64,000 nucleotides of DNA. Source: UBA10324 sp038326325. Its GTDB lineage: Bacteria > Bacteroidota > Bacteroidia > Chitinophagales > UBA10324. The stretch lies in contig JBBQJW010000003.1 in NCBI GenBank assembly GCA_038326325.1, positions 62,001 through 126,000 on the forward strand, read 5' to 3'. Every line of letters begins with the position of its first letter. Position 1 is the first letter of the stretch. Below are positions 16,211 to 26,093 of this stretch, one piece after another. The position numbers were made by a program, and so were the translations under genes. The notes under the pieces are model-generated. The model ran no database searches and was not told the DNA's origin. It saw only the letters and a list, made by a program, of their open reading frames with translations.

Positions 16211-19200
16211 ATGCCTTTCAAAAAGGATCTTAAAATCAAAGCCAATTTCACCAAGATCACCATCGGTCTTGCTTCGCCCGATTCAATTCTCGAGCGTAGT
16301 TTCGGAGAAATTCTGAAACCTGAAACCATCAATTACCGCACTTACAAACCCGAGCGCGATGGTTTGTTCTGCGAAAGAATATTTGGACCAGTAAAAGATT
16401 ACGAATGTTATTGCGGCAAGTACAAGCGCATCCGATACAAAGGAATTGTATGCGACCGTTGCGGTGTTGAGGTAACTGAAAAGAAAGTTCGCCGCGAGCG
16501 CATGGGGCATATCAAACTTGTTGTGCCTATCGTTCACATCTGGTATTTCAAATCACTGCCGAATAAAATCGGTTACTTGTTGGGTGTATCATCCAAGAAA
16601 ATGGAAATGATTGTGTATTACGAGCGCTTCGTAGTAATACAGCCCGGCATTGTTGAAGATCGTCAGAAAATGGATCTATTAACCGAAGAAGAATACCTAG
16701 ATATTGTTGAGAAATTGCCAAAAGATAATCAGCACTTAGATAATTCTGATCCACGGAAATTCATTGCAATGATGGGGGGCGATTCAGTTCGCGAATTACT
16801 TTCTCGTATTGATTTAGATGCATTGTCGTATCAACTCCGCGATCAGGCCGCGAATGAAACTTCACAGCAAAGAAAAGCAGAAGCATTAAAACGATTAAGT
16901 GTTGTTGAAGCTTTCCGTGATGCTCAAACAAGAACTGTCAATCGTCCCGAGTGGATGGTGGTGCAGTACTTACCGGTTATTCCGCCTGAACTTCGTCCGT
17001 TGGTTCCATTAGATGGCGGTCGTTTTGCAAGTTCCGATTTGAATGATTTATATCGTCGAGTTATCATTCGTAATAATCGTTTGAAAAGATTATTAGAAAT
17101 TAAAGCGCCGGATGTAATTCTTCGCAACGAAAAAAGAATGTTACAGGAAGCTGTAGATTCACTGTTCGATAACTCGCGTAAATCAAATGCGGTAAAAGCA
17201 GAAGGTGGTCGCGCATTGAAATCGTTGAGTGATGTGTTGAAAGGAAAACAAGGTCGCTTCCGTCAGAACCTTTTAGGAAAGCGTGTTGATTACTCAGGTC
17301 GTTCGGTTATCGTGGTTGGACCTGAATTGAAATTGAACGAATGCGGATTACCAAAGGATATGGCTGCAGAATTGTTCAAGCCATTCATCATTCGTAAACT
17401 CATTGAAAGAGGAATAGTAAAAACAGTGAAGTCAGCAAAGAAATTAGTTGACCGTAAGGAGCCAATCATCTGGGATATTCTGGAAAATATTTTGAAAGGA
17501 CACCCTGTTCTGCTCAATCGCGCCCCAACACTTCACCGTCTTTCTATTCAGGCATTCCAGCCGAAGTTGATTGAAGGAAAAGCGATTCATCTTCATCCGT
17601 TAGTTTGCGGATCATTCAACGCCGATTTTGATGGTGACCAAATGGCGGTGCATGTACCTTTAAGTAATGCAGCAATTCTTGAAGCTCAATTATTGATGCT
17701 TTCTTCTCATAACATTTTGAATCCACAAAACGGAGCGCCTATCACTGTACCTTCTCAGGACATGGTATTGGGATTATATTATATAACCAAAGGAAAGAAA
17801 ACCAATAAAGAAGAAAAAGTAAAAGGTGAAGGCAAGGCATTTTATTCGCCTGAAGAAGTCACTATCGCTTACAACGAAGGCAAAGTAGATCTTCATGCAT
17901 GGATAAGAGTGAAAGTAAATGTATCTGAAGATGGAATGATTGTAAACAAGCTCACTGAAACTACAGTCGGAAGAGTAATCTTCAACCAGTTTGTGCCAGA
18001 AGAGGTTGGATTCATCAATATTCTTTTAACCAAGAAAGCGCTTAGGGAAGTAATCTCTAATGTTATCAAAATCACTGATGTACCTCGAACTGCCCGATTC
18101 TTAGATGATATTAAACATCTTGGATTTACAATGGCGTTCAAGGGTGGATTGTCATTTAATATTTCAGATCTTCTTGAATCAGAATCAAAAGACAAAATGT
18201 TGAAGACTGCTCAGGGAGAGGTAGATGAAGTTTGGAATAACTACAACATGGGCTTGATTACAAACAATGAGCGTTATAATCAAATCATTGATATCTGGAC
18301 TCGTGTAAACAATCGAATTTCTGATGTTCTGATTAAGGATTTGTCAACTCATAAGCAAGGTTTCAATTCTGTGTTTATGATGCTTGATTCCGGTGCTCGT
18401 GGATCTAAAGAACAGATTCGTCAACTCGGAGGAATCCGAGGATTAATGCAGAAGCCTCGTAAGTCAGGGGGAAATCAAGGAGGTGAAATTATTGAGAACC
18501 CAATCTTGGCAAACTTCAAGGATGGTTTATCGGTCTTGGAGTACTTCATCTCGACTCACGGTGCGCGTAAAGGTCTTGCTGATACGGCTTTGAAAACAGC
18601 CGATGCAGGTTACCTCACTCGTCGTTTGGTGGATGTATCTCAAGATGTTGTTATATCAGAAGAAGATTGCGAAACACTCCGTGGAATTGCCATTTCTGCA
18701 CTAAAAGATAATGAAGATATAGTTGAACCTTTAGCAGATCGTATCATCGGTCGTGTATCATTGAATGATGTGATTGATCCTTTCACTGACAAAGTGATTG
18801 TAAAAGGCGGAGTTGAAATCACAGATGACATTGCTAAAATAATTGATAACACAGCAATTGAATCAGTTGAAATTCGTTCAGTTCTCACCTGCGAATCAAA
18901 GAAAGGAGTTTGCGTTAAATGTTATGGACGCAATCTCGCAACAGGTAGAATGTCAGAGTTAGGAGATTCGGTTGGTATCATAGCTGCTCAGTCTATCGGT
19001 GAACCGGGTACACAGTTAACACTTCGTACATTCCACACGGGTGGTGCAGCAGGTGGAGGTGCAACAGAATCAAAACTCGATGCAAAGTTTGATGGTGTTA
19101 TTCAAACAGAAGAATTAAAGATTACTCCTTACAAGAATGAAAGAGGTGCACAGGTAAATGTGGTATTAAGTAGAATGGGTGAATTGAGAATTGTTGAACC

Positions 19201-20515
19201 TAAAACAGGTAAGCAGTTAATCAACTACAACATTCCTTACGGTGCTTACATTAATGTGAAAGAAGGAGATAAAGTAGCAAAGGGACAAGAGATCTGTTCA
19301 TGGGATCCTTACAATGCTGTAATCATTACAGAGTTCAAAGGAAAAATTGAATTTGAAAATATTATCGAGGGTATTACTTTCCGTGAAGAAGCAGATGAAC
19401 AAACAGGTCACCGCGAAAAAGTAATTATCGAATCAAGAGACAAAACAAAGATTCCTGCAATCAAAGTGATGAAAGGAAGCAATGAGTTAAAGTCTTACAA
19501 CATTCCGGTTGGTTCTCACTTCAACATTGAAGATGGGGATGAAGTTTTGCCTGGAACTGTTCTCGTAAAAATTCCTCGTGCAACTGGAAAACTTAAAGGT
19601 GATATTACAGGTGGACTTCCTCGTGTAACAGAATTATTTGAAGCGAGAAATCCATCAAATCCAGCTGTAGTAAGTGAAATAGACGGAGTAGTTCAGTTTG
19701 GAACTGTGAAGCGTGGTAATCGTGAAATCATTGTTGAATCACGCGATGGCGAACAAAAGAAATACCTTGTTCCGCTGAGCAAGCACATTCTCATTCAGGA
19801 TGGCGACTTTGTGAAAGCAGGTACTGCATTATCTGATGGAGCTATCACACCTTCTGATATTTTAAGTATCAAGGGGCCTTTCGCTTTGCAATCATACATG
19901 GTGAATGAAATTCAGGAAGTATATCGTTTGCAGGGTGTAAAAATCAATGACAAGCATATTGAAACCATCGTGCGTCAGATGATGCGTAAAGTTCACATCG
20001 TTGACCCAGGAGATACTATGTTCCTTGAAGGAGAACCTGTTAACAAACACGAGTTCTTAAGTGAGAATGAAGAAATTTTTGATAAGAAAGTTGTTACTGA
20101 GGCAGGCGCTTCTCCAAACCTGAAAGTTGGACAGATTGTAACCATTCGTCAGGTGCGTGAAGAGAACTCTGTATTGAGAAGAACTGATAAAAAATTGGTT
20201 GAATACCGCGACGCTTTTGCTGCCACTTCAACTCCAATGTTGCTCGGTATCACCCGCGCATCTTTAGGAACCAAGAGTTGGATTTCAGCTGCTTCATTCC
20301 AGGAAACCACCAAGGTGTTAAGTACTGCATCTATCACTGCTAAAACGGATTACCTGAGAGGATTAAAAGAAAATGTAATCATTGGTCATTTAATTCCTGC
20401 TGGAACCGGGTTACCTGAATATGAAAACCTTGTTGTTGGATCTAAAGAAGAATATGAAAAATTGTTAGCTTCTAAAAAAGAGCTACTTGTTCCGATTGAT
20501 GAAATAGACGAGTAA
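16211..20515 (+). CDS. rpoC: DNA-directed RNA polymerase subunit beta'
   Basis: This 1434-residue protein is the largest subunit of RNA polymerase. The N-terminal zinc site is CYCGKYKRIRYKGIVCDRC (about residues 66-84). The active-site Mg-binding loop is NADFDGDQMAVH (about 468-479). The second zinc site includes CESKKGVCVKCYGRN near residue 895. The trigger-loop/bridge region is visible as PKSGG..GAR-type segments, and the C-terminal TGGLPRVTELFEAR and final clamp segments are intact, so the gene is full length. The start at 16211 gives MPFKKDLKIK, normal for the phylum. In nearly all bacteria rpoB lies directly upstream; here an IS graveyard and a reversed carboxylase gene take its place. 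DUF3467 follows after a terminator. Confidence 0.98.
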   Translation: MPFKKDLKIKANFTKITIGLASPDSILERSFGEILKPETINYRTYKPERDGLFCERIFGPVKDYECYCGKYKRIRYKGIVCDRCGVEVTEKKVRRERMGHIKLVVPIVHIWYFKSLPNKIGYLLGVSSKKMEMIVYYERFVVIQPGIVEDRQKMDLLTEEEYLDIVEKLPKDNQHLDNSDPRKFIAMMGGDSVRELLSRIDLDALSYQLRDQAANETSQQRKAEALKRLSVVEAFRDAQTRTVNRPEWMVVQYLPVIPPELRPLVPLDGGRFASSDLNDLYRRVIIRNNRLKRLLEIKAPDVILRNEKRMLQEAVDSLFDNSRKSNAVKAEGGRALKSLSDVLKGKQGRFRQNLLGKRVDYSGRSVIVVGPELKLNECGLPKDMAAELFKPFIIRKLIERGIVKTVKSAKKLVDRKEPIIWDILENILKGHPVLLNRAPTLHRLSIQAFQPKLIEGKAIHLHPLVCGSFNADFDGDQMAVHVPLSNAAILEAQLLMLSSHNILNPQNGAPITVPSQDMVLGLYYITKGKKTNKEEKVKGEGKAFYSPEEVTIAYNEGKVDLHAWIRVKVNVSEDGMIVNKLTETTVGRVIFNQFVPEEVGFINILLTKKALREVISNVIKITDVPRTARFLDDIKHLGFTMAFKGGLSFNISDLLESESKDKMLKTAQGEVDEVWNNYNMGLITNNERYNQIIDIWTRVNNRISDVLIKDLSTHKQGFNSVFMMLDSGARGSKEQIRQLGGIRGLMQKPRKSGGNQGGEIIENPILANFKDGLSVLEYFISTHGARKGLADTALKTADAGYLTRRLVDVSQDVVISEEDCETLRGIAISALKDNEDIVEPLADRIIGRVSLNDVIDPFTDKVIVKGGVEITDDIAKIIDNTAIESVEIRSVLTCESKKGVCVKCYGRNLATGRMSELGDSVGIIAAQSIGEPGTQLTLRTFHTGGAAGGGATESKLDAKFDGVIQTEELKITPYKNERGAQVNVVLSRMGELRIVEPKTGKQLINYNIPYGAYINVKEGDKVAKGQEICSWDPYNAVIITEFKGKIEFENIIEGITFREEADEQTGHREKVIIESRDKTKIPAIKVMKGSNELKSYNIPVGSHFNIEDGDEVLPGTVLVKIPRATGKLKGDITGGLPRVTELFEARNPSNPAVVSEIDGVVQFGTVKRGNREIIVESRDGEQKKYLVPLSKHILIQDGDFVKAGTALSDGAITPSDILSIKGPFALQSYMVNEIQEVYRLQGVKINDKHIETIVRQMMRKVHIVDPGDTMFLEGEPVNKHEFLSENEEIFDKKVVTEAGASPNLKVGQIVTIRQVREENSVLRRTDKKLVEYRDAFAATSTPMLLGITRASLGTKSWISAASFQETTKVLSTASITAKTDYLRGLKENVIIGHLIPAGTGLPEYENLVVGSKEEYEKLLASKKELLVPIDEIDE

Positions 20516-20534
20516 AAATTAATTCACAAATTCA

Positions 20535-20571
20535 GAAAACCGCTTCGATTCATCGGAGCGGTTTTCTTTTT
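20535..20571 (+). terminator. intrinsic terminator of rpoC
   Basis: The stem GAAAACCGCTTCGA/TCGGAGCGGTTTTC with a TTCA loop is followed by a T-run, 19 bp after the rpoC stop and 15 bp before the DUF3467 start. DUF3467 is therefore expressed by read-through or from its own promoter. Confidence 0.9.
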
Positions 20572-20586
20572 AAATCTAAAAATAAA

Positions 20587-20907
20587 ATGGACAAGAAATT
20601 ACCAGCTCCCGACAATCAAATCAATATCGAATTGAGTGAAGAAATTGCAGAAGGCATTTACAGCAATCTGGCAATTATCACCCACAGCAATCAGGAATTT
20701 ATTCTCGACTTCATTAAAATGATGCCCGGTATTCCGAAAGCAAAAGTGAAAGCTAGAATAGTTTTAACTCCGCAACATGCAAAAAGATTTTTAAAAGCAT
20801 TGCAGGAAAATATTAAAAAGTTCGAAGGCCAGAATGGAGAAATCGCCGACATGGAAGATATATCTGGCATGAATATGAACTTCGGTGTACCAACAGCACA
20901 GGCTTAA
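20587..20907 (+). CDS. DUF3467 domain protein
   Basis: This 106-residue cytosolic protein is typical of the family usually found directly after rpoC in Bacteroidota. The body reads LSEEIAEGIYSNLAIITHSN then FILDFIKMMPGIPKAKVKAR and LTPQHAKRFLKALQENIKKF, a compact alpha/beta unit; the C-terminus is acidic and Met-rich. The function is unknown. Conserved linkage suggests a role tied to transcription or expression of the polymerase operon. Confidence 0.9.
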   Translation: MDKKLPAPDNQINIELSEEIAEGIYSNLAIITHSNQEFILDFIKMMPGIPKAKVKARIVLTPQHAKRFLKALQENIKKFEGQNGEIADMEDISGMNMNFGVPTAQA

Positions 20908-20926
20908 CCGTTACACTACTTATTTG

Positions 20927-20958
20927 AAAAAAGCGAACATATTAGTTCGCTTTTTTTA
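20927..20958 (+). terminator. intrinsic terminator after DUF3467 gene
   Basis: The stem AAAAAGCGAAC/GTTCGCTTTTT with an ATATTA loop ends in a T-run. Confidence 0.9.
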
Positions 20959-21026
20959 TTTATGAATATTTGACAATGAGTATCCAATACTGAAAAATAT
21001 TTTATTTTTCCGCAAACAAATCCCCG

Positions 21027-23147
21027 ATGAAAAGACATTTACTTATTAATTCTATATCACTGATTACTATTATTTCACTTTCACTCACCACGCAATTCGC
21101 AATGACACAAAGTGGCGGGCCCGGTGGCGGGCATACGGGATCACCCGGTGATGGTAATTTAACCTGTAACACTGTTGGTTGTCATACTGGTTCAGCAACA
21201 ACAACCATTGCTGGTTGGATAACAAGTAATGTTCCTGTAAGTGGTTATGTTCCAGGTCAGACTTATACAATTACTGCAACAGCTACTTTAGCATCAAGTG
21301 TGAGATTCGGGTTTCAGATTTCACCCCAGAGTTCAACAGGAACTTATCTTGGAACATTAATCGTTACAGATCCGACTCATACACAAATTGTTTCCACAAA
21401 ATACATCGAACATAAATCAGCGGGCACTGTTGGCACAAGTGGTTTTCATACATGGACATTTAACTGGATTGCCCCCTCAGCAGGAACAGGTACTGTAACA
21501 TTTTATGGAGCCTTCAATTGTTCAAATAACAATGGTGGTTCTTCAGGTGATCAGATATTTACTTCAAATCTCATATTGAATGAATGTTCAGCAAGCACAA
21601 CAGTAACAGCTAATGGCCCTACAGATTTTTGCACCGGCGAAAGTGTTACATTAGATGCTGGCAGCGGTTTTTCTACTTATAACTGGTCAAATAATGCAAC
21701 TACCCAAACTATTGCAGTTGCTTCATCAGGAACTTATAGTGTAACTGTAACCAATAGCGGTGGCTGTCAGGCAGTAGCTTCTTCATCTGCAATCGTAGTT
21801 AACCCTGCACCATCAACACCTGTTATTACAACAGGCGGGTCATTGACTTTTTGTTCTGGTGGAAGTGTTACACTCACAGCAACCGCTGGTTTAAGTACTT
21901 ATAGCTGGTCGAATGGCGCCACTAATCAGTCTATTATTATTTCAACTTCAGGAAATTATACTGTCACAGTTACTAATACAACAGGATGTTCAGCAGTTTC
22001 GTTAGCTACGACTGTAACAGTCAACACTTTACCTGTACCGTCTATTGCCGGTTCTACTACAATTTGTTCTGGCTCAAGTTCAATACTTGATGCTGGGACA
22101 GGTTACAATTCATATCTGTGGTCAACGGGCGAAACAACTCAAACTATTTCAGCGGGTAATGCAGGAGTTTATGGTGTAACAGTTACAAACGGGAATGGAT
22201 GCACAGGGGCAAATTCAATTACAGAAGTTGTTGGTAATGCATTAACCCCATCTATTTCAACCAATGACTCTGTTTTTGCCTGCGAAGGAAACTCAGTATT
22301 GCTTGATCCAGGAAATGGGTTTGCAACTTACAATTGGTCGAATGGTGAATCCACCCAGACGATAATGGTAAGTACTGCTGATTCATATAGTGTAACAGTT
22401 ACAAATTCTACAGGTTGTTCTGGTGTTTCGAACACAGCAATTTTAATACTGAATCCTAATCCTGTTTTTAATTCGTTTGTTTCTCCTGCTTCAATTTGTT
22501 TGGGTGATACTTCAACTGGAACTGTTGATGGGGATTCGGCATGGAATTACATTTGGAATCCCGGAGGTATTGTCGGAGCGAATTCATCATTGAATCCAAC
22601 TGCAACAACTACCTATACTTGTGTGGCAACAAATTTAAACGGATGTACAAGCTTAACACTGTCTGTTGTAACAGTTCTGCCTTTACCCTCAATTCCTATT
22701 ATCTCTCAATCTGGAGGAACATTAACATGCAATTCTTTGGGTGCCGTTTCTTTCCAATGGTATTTTAATAATGGAATAATAAACGGTGCAACTTTTAGTA
22801 GTTACAATGCAGTTCAGCAAATCGGAAATTACAGTGTTGAAATAACGGATTCGAACGGATGTAAAAATCAATCCGATGATTTTAATTATTTAGGAGATGG
22901 AATTGGTTCTGTTTCTATTAAGGAAGTGAAAATATTTCCGAACCCATTCGCTGAAATTATTTCTATTCAAAACATGAATTCAGAAACTGAAATTGAAATA
23001 TTAAATGTTCAGGGGCGAATTATTTTCAGTAAAGTTTCAACCAATGAAAGGGAAACGATTAATACATCTGAATTTTCAGCAGGTATCTATCTTTTGAAAG
23101 TGAAATCTGAGGGTGAAATAATAAATAGGGTAGTAGTAAAAAATTGA
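21027..23147 (+). CDS. secreted adhesin-like protein: reeler-like domain, Ig/PKD-like repeats, T9SS sorting domain
   Basis: This 706-residue surface protein has a signal peptide (about residues 1-27). Its N-terminal domain (about 28-190) begins GGGHTGSPGDGNLTCNTVGCHTG and resembles the reelin-like choice-of-anchor V domain. About five Ig/PKD-like repeats of 70-80 residues follow, each with a C-x-G-x-S-V-T-L-D-A-G...Y-x-W-S-N-G core and TYSVTVTNSxGC ending. The protein finishes with a T9SS sorting domain (IFPNPFAEIISIQ, AGIYLLKVKSEGE). The related family often has a CxxCH haem site where this protein has CNTVGCH, a CX4CH spacing. Probable role: adhesion or matrix component. Confidence 0.88.
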   Translation: MKRHLLINSISLITIISLSLTTQFAMTQSGGPGGGHTGSPGDGNLTCNTVGCHTGSATTTIAGWITSNVPVSGYVPGQTYTITATATLASSVRFGFQISPQSSTGTYLGTLIVTDPTHTQIVSTKYIEHKSAGTVGTSGFHTWTFNWIAPSAGTGTVTFYGAFNCSNNNGGSSGDQIFTSNLILNECSASTTVTANGPTDFCTGESVTLDAGSGFSTYNWSNNATTQTIAVASSGTYSVTVTNSGGCQAVASSSAIVVNPAPSTPVITTGGSLTFCSGGSVTLTATAGLSTYSWSNGATNQSIIISTSGNYTVTVTNTTGCSAVSLATTVTVNTLPVPSIAGSTTICSGSSSILDAGTGYNSYLWSTGETTQTISAGNAGVYGVTVTNGNGCTGANSITEVVGNALTPSISTNDSVFACEGNSVLLDPGNGFATYNWSNGESTQTIMVSTADSYSVTVTNSTGCSGVSNTAILILNPNPVFNSFVSPASICLGDTSTGTVDGDSAWNYIWNPGGIVGANSSLNPTATTTYTCVATNLNGCTSLTLSVVTVLPLPSIPIISQSGGTLTCNSLGAVSFQWYFNNGIINGATFSSYNAVQQIGNYSVEITDSNGCKNQSDDFNYLGDGIGSVSIKEVKIFPNPFAEIISIQNMNSETEIEILNVQGRIIFSKVSTNERETINTSEFSAGIYLLKVKSEGEIINRVVVKN

Positions 23148-23170
23148 AAGAGTTAGACCCTCCAATTTAA

Positions 23171-23206
23171 ACGAGCGGAGAAAATATTTTCTCCGCCCGT
23201 TTTATT
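23171..23206 (+). terminator. intrinsic terminator after adhesin-like gene
   Basis: A near-perfect palindromic stem around GCGGAGAAAATATTTTCTCCGC extends outward (ACGA/CCGT with one mismatch) and ends in TTTTATTT. Confidence 0.85.
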
Positions 23207-23260
23207 TATAGAAAGTTGCATTGAAATTTAATTCTATCGTTACATAATGTATGTTTAATC

Positions 23261-23608
23261 ATGCTTAAAATTTATTTCAAACCTAATTGCGCTACCTGTC
23301 AGACCACTCTCAAACTGATTAAGCAAAACACAAAAGAGAAAATTGAATTGTTTGAATACCTTGTAACAGTTCCGACTCAAAAAGATATTCGTGAAGTATT
23401 AAAATTACTTGGTCTAAAAGCAGAAGCTATTGTGCGAAAGAAAGAATCGCTGTACAAAGAAAAATATCAAGGCAAAAAAATATCGAACGCTGAGTGGATA
23501 AAAATACTTTCTCAGAATCCGATTCTTATTGAGCGCCCTATTCTTATTAAAGACGGGAAAGCGATTATCGGTCGACCTATCGAAAGAGTGCTTGAAATAT
23601 TGAAGTGA
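23261..23608 (+). CDS. ArsC/Spx-family thioredoxin-fold protein
   Basis: This 115-residue cytosolic protein of the ArsC/YffB/Spx group begins LKIYFKPNCATCQTTLKLI, with a CxxC near the N-terminus. It continues with the family pattern of a helical insert (EVLKLLGLKAEAIVRKKESLY) and ERPILIKDGKAIIGRPIERV, where the Arg and cis-Pro of ArsC lie. It may be an arsenate reductase, but no ars genes are adjacent, and many relatives are redox-linked regulators of unknown role. Confidence 0.85.
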   Translation: MLKIYFKPNCATCQTTLKLIKQNTKEKIELFEYLVTVPTQKDIREVLKLLGLKAEAIVRKKESLYKEKYQGKKISNAEWIKILSQNPILIERPILIKDGKAIIGRPIERVLEILK

Positions 23609-23748
23609 ATCAGCTAACACTCCTCATTATAAACTTTTTCACGAAAGATAAAAATCATCAGTGCGATTAATGTCAGGAAATATTTTTAAAGGAATATTGA
23701 AATTTGTGAAAAGAAGTTTTAACTTTCACTAACCAAAATCCAAAAACC

Positions 23749-24129
23749 ATGATCACTTTAGATTCAATTGAAACTCATCACGAGTACAAAACCTGGTTGA
23801 ACAAACTTGAATTTTTCAAGGATGAATTAAAGATTTTTAAAAACAGATTATCAGAGGTCACGAAACAGAATACGAATCACGATGTGTTAGCGATGGTGGA
23901 ACATTTTCAGAATCAGATTATCATTCAACGAAACGAAATTGATACACTTCGACACAACATCAAACAATACGAGAATACGCTCGAAGATAAAGTAAAAGAA
24001 AATATCATCGCTGCGAATCACAATCCCGATGAAGATTTTAAATCACATAAAGAAAGCATCGACCGCTTTGAATATCTCTTCACCGAATTCAGAGACGACT
24101 GCGTAAAATTCTTTTCGAAAGTGATGTAA
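23749..24129 (+). CDS. hypothetical coiled-coil protein
   Basis: This 126-residue, highly charged, almost entirely helical cytosolic protein has heptad-like patterns (WLNKLEFFKDELKIFKNRL; IIIQRNEIDTLRHNIKQYEN) and no signal peptide. It looks like a short antiparallel coiled-coil bundle. I recognise no characterised family. The gene has its own terminator and so is probably monocistronic. Confidence 0.75.
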   Translation: MITLDSIETHHEYKTWLNKLEFFKDELKIFKNRLSEVTKQNTNHDVLAMVEHFQNQIIIQRNEIDTLRHNIKQYENTLEDKVKENIIAANHNPDEDFKSHKESIDRFEYLFTEFRDDCVKFFSKVM

Positions 24130-24155
24130 GAGAATACCAAACCAAAATCCAAATG

Positions 24156-24185
24156 AAAGAGCTCTTCGGCTTCGGAGGGCTTTTT
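24156..24185 (+). terminator. intrinsic terminator after coiled-coil gene
   Basis: The stem AGCTCTTCG/CGGAGGGCT (two G-U wobbles) with loop GCTT is followed by TTTTT. It stands at the convergent junction with the Cdd1-type gene. Confidence 0.8.
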
Positions 24186-24190
24186 CTATT

Positions 24191-24457
24191 TCAGTCTTTC
24201 CAGTACCACCAGTTTAATTTTTGCGGCTCGTGTTTTTTTGTTTCGGCGAAATAAACGGCGCAACGAAAAACATAAAGCAGACAGCGGTCGTGTTGCGCTC
24301 CTGTAAGCTGAGTCATTTTATCGTACAACTCCTGAGGATTTTTATTTTTCAAATCACTTACACTTCTGATTCCGAGTAAGAGTAAATCACTAGCGATTGA
24401 TTTTCCAACTCCGGGAATAATCTGTAACTGTTTTAAAATTTCCTTTTCAGCAATCAT
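24191..24457 (-). CDS. Cdd1-type helix-hairpin-helix protein
   Basis: This 88-residue cytosolic protein has one helix-hairpin-helix motif (LQIIPGVGKSIASDLLLLGI, about residues 11-30), a second helical element (VSDLKNKNPQELYDKMTQLTG), and the C-terminal CLLYVFRCAVYFAE..LNWWYWKD segment characteristic of the Cdd1 (pathogenicity locus, PF11731) family. HhH motifs bind DNA non-specifically, and the cellular role is unknown. It starts 10 bp after the stop of the phosphatase gene on the same strand and is probably co-transcribed with it. Confidence 0.85.
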   Translation of the reverse strand: MIAEKEILKQLQIIPGVGKSIASDLLLLGIRSVSDLKNKNPQELYDKMTQLTGAQHDRCLLYVFRCAVYFAETKKHEPQKLNWWYWKD

Positions 24458-24467
24458 TCTCCGAAAA

Positions 24468-26093
24468 TCATTTTAACAAATCAATCACCTCACCAATGCT
24501 GCCGTTAGGTTCCTGAATATTTAAAAGATTCGACAGAGTAGGGGCAATGTCGGTAATGTGATGAAGCGTGTTGTCTGTAACAGTTTTTATTTTCCAGCCA
24601 TACCAGAGCAATGGAACATGTGTGTCGTAAGAAAAAATGGCTCCGTGCGTTGTTCCTTTTGTTCTTCCACTAAACCAATAAGGTTCATACAGAATCATTA
24701 TGTCACCGCTGCGTTTCGGATTGAAACTATTGTTTAACAATGATTTCATTTCATCAGGCATTGTCGCTTCATTCAATTTGGAAACTACGAACGAATTGTA
24801 AAATCCTTTTTGCCGTAACAACATGGGTTGAATTAACTGTAACACTTCATCAACGGTTTTGTTTTTCTTTTCCAATAACGAATGATTCAAATACAATTGT
24901 TGATTTTCAAAAGAAAGAATAACTCCGGTATCACCAACCGATTTATTGACAATCGTTTTCATTGAATCAAGCAAACTGTACTCATTTATCACACCGGATG
25001 GAATGTGATACTCGCTCGCCAATCCCGCAATGGGAGCGACTCCATGGTCAGCCGTAAGAAAGATTAGATAATTATTCTTTCCTAACCAGGTATCTAAAAA
25101 GGTAAAGAAATCAGCAAGGTCTTTATCCAATCTTAGATAAGTGTCTTCGCTTTCAATAGAGTTGGGCCCGAAAGTATGACCGACATAATCAGTTGCGGAA
25201 AAACTAACGGTAAGGAAATCTGTTACACTTCCCTTTCCAAGATTTTCATTCTTGATTGCATTGATGGCAAAATCTTTTAATAAAGTATTCCCAAAAGGAG
25301 TGTACTTCACCAAATCAAGTTTTGCCCATGTTGAATCAGAAAGATGATGAGGAAAAGTTGGTTTCGAATCGGATGGAAGTGAAGCTTCATAAGCGATGGA
25401 ATCCTTCGTGCTCTCAGTATAACTTTCTATCGGAAGTAAAGTATTCCATGTTTGTGATAGATTTTTTTTTGTCAGCTGTTGATTATTAAAATCAATTACC
25501 CATTGCGGCAACGCGTTCATATAAAAAGAACTCGTAATCCAATTCCCTGTTAATCCATCTAACCAATACGCGGCGTTACCTGTGTGACCTGCAGGTAGAA
25601 TTGCACCACGGTCTTTCAGCGAAACTCCAATCACTTTCGATTGAAAATTATTCGACAACCGAAGTTGATCTGTAACAGTAGTCGTGTTCATTCTTTGTGG
25701 AGACATGTTACCATTCATATTATCCGCGCCGACTGTTTTATAATTCGCATCACTAGTAACATATACCGATGAATTCGTTTCGCGTTGAAACCAATCATTC
25801 GAAATAATCCCGTCAATTGCTGGAACACTTCCAGTATAAATTGAAGCGTGACCCGGACCAGTGTAGGTTGGAAAAAAATTGTATTGCACATTTTTGCAGT
25901 TTGTTCCTTGTGTCATCATTCGTTTAAAACCACCCGTGCCGTACTTATCGTAATAGCGATATAAAAAATCGTAACGCATCTGGTCAATCACAATTCCAAC
26001 AACCAATTTTGGCTTATCAGGAATAGAAGTTGTTTGAGCGAAAAGATTCTGACCAACAAGAAGAAAAATCAGAATGAACAAAAAGTTTTTCAA
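24468..26093 (-). CDS. PafA-type alkaline phosphatase, secreted or periplasmic
   Basis: This 541-residue protein has a signal peptide (ending NLFAQ) and an alkaline phosphatase/nucleotide pyrophosphatase fold. The residues match PafA-type enzymes: the metal ligand D in IDQMRYDFLY, the nucleophile Thr in FFPTYTGPGHASIYTG (about residues 73-88), the Lys/Arg pair in SLKDRGAILPAGH (about 165-177), and ligands in TADHGVAPI and TTHGAIFSYDTHVPLLW. It hydrolyses phosphomonoesters with two zinc ions in the periplasm. Family members are known for phosphate-irrepressible expression. No sorting domain is present. The length is normal. Confidence 0.92.
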   Translation of the reverse strand: MKNFLFILIFLLVGQNLFAQTTSIPDKPKLVVGIVIDQMRYDFLYRYYDKYGTGGFKRMMTQGTNCKNVQYNFFPTYTGPGHASIYTGSVPAIDGIISNDWFQRETNSSVYVTSDANYKTVGADNMNGNMSPQRMNTTTVTDQLRLSNNFQSKVIGVSLKDRGAILPAGHTGNAAYWLDGLTGNWITSSFYMNALPQWVIDFNNQQLTKKNLSQTWNTLLPIESYTESTKDSIAYEASLPSDSKPTFPHHLSDSTWAKLDLVKYTPFGNTLLKDFAINAIKNENLGKGSVTDFLTVSFSATDYVGHTFGPNSIESEDTYLRLDKDLADFFTFLDTWLGKNNYLIFLTADHGVAPIAGLASEYHIPSGVINEYSLLDSMKTIVNKSVGDTGVILSFENQQLYLNHSLLEKKNKTVDEVLQLIQPMLLRQKGFYNSFVVSKLNEATMPDEMKSLLNNSFNPKRSGDIMILYEPYWFSGRTKGTTHGAIFSYDTHVPLLWYGWKIKTVTDNTLHHITDIAPTLSNLLNIQEPNGSIGEVIDLLK

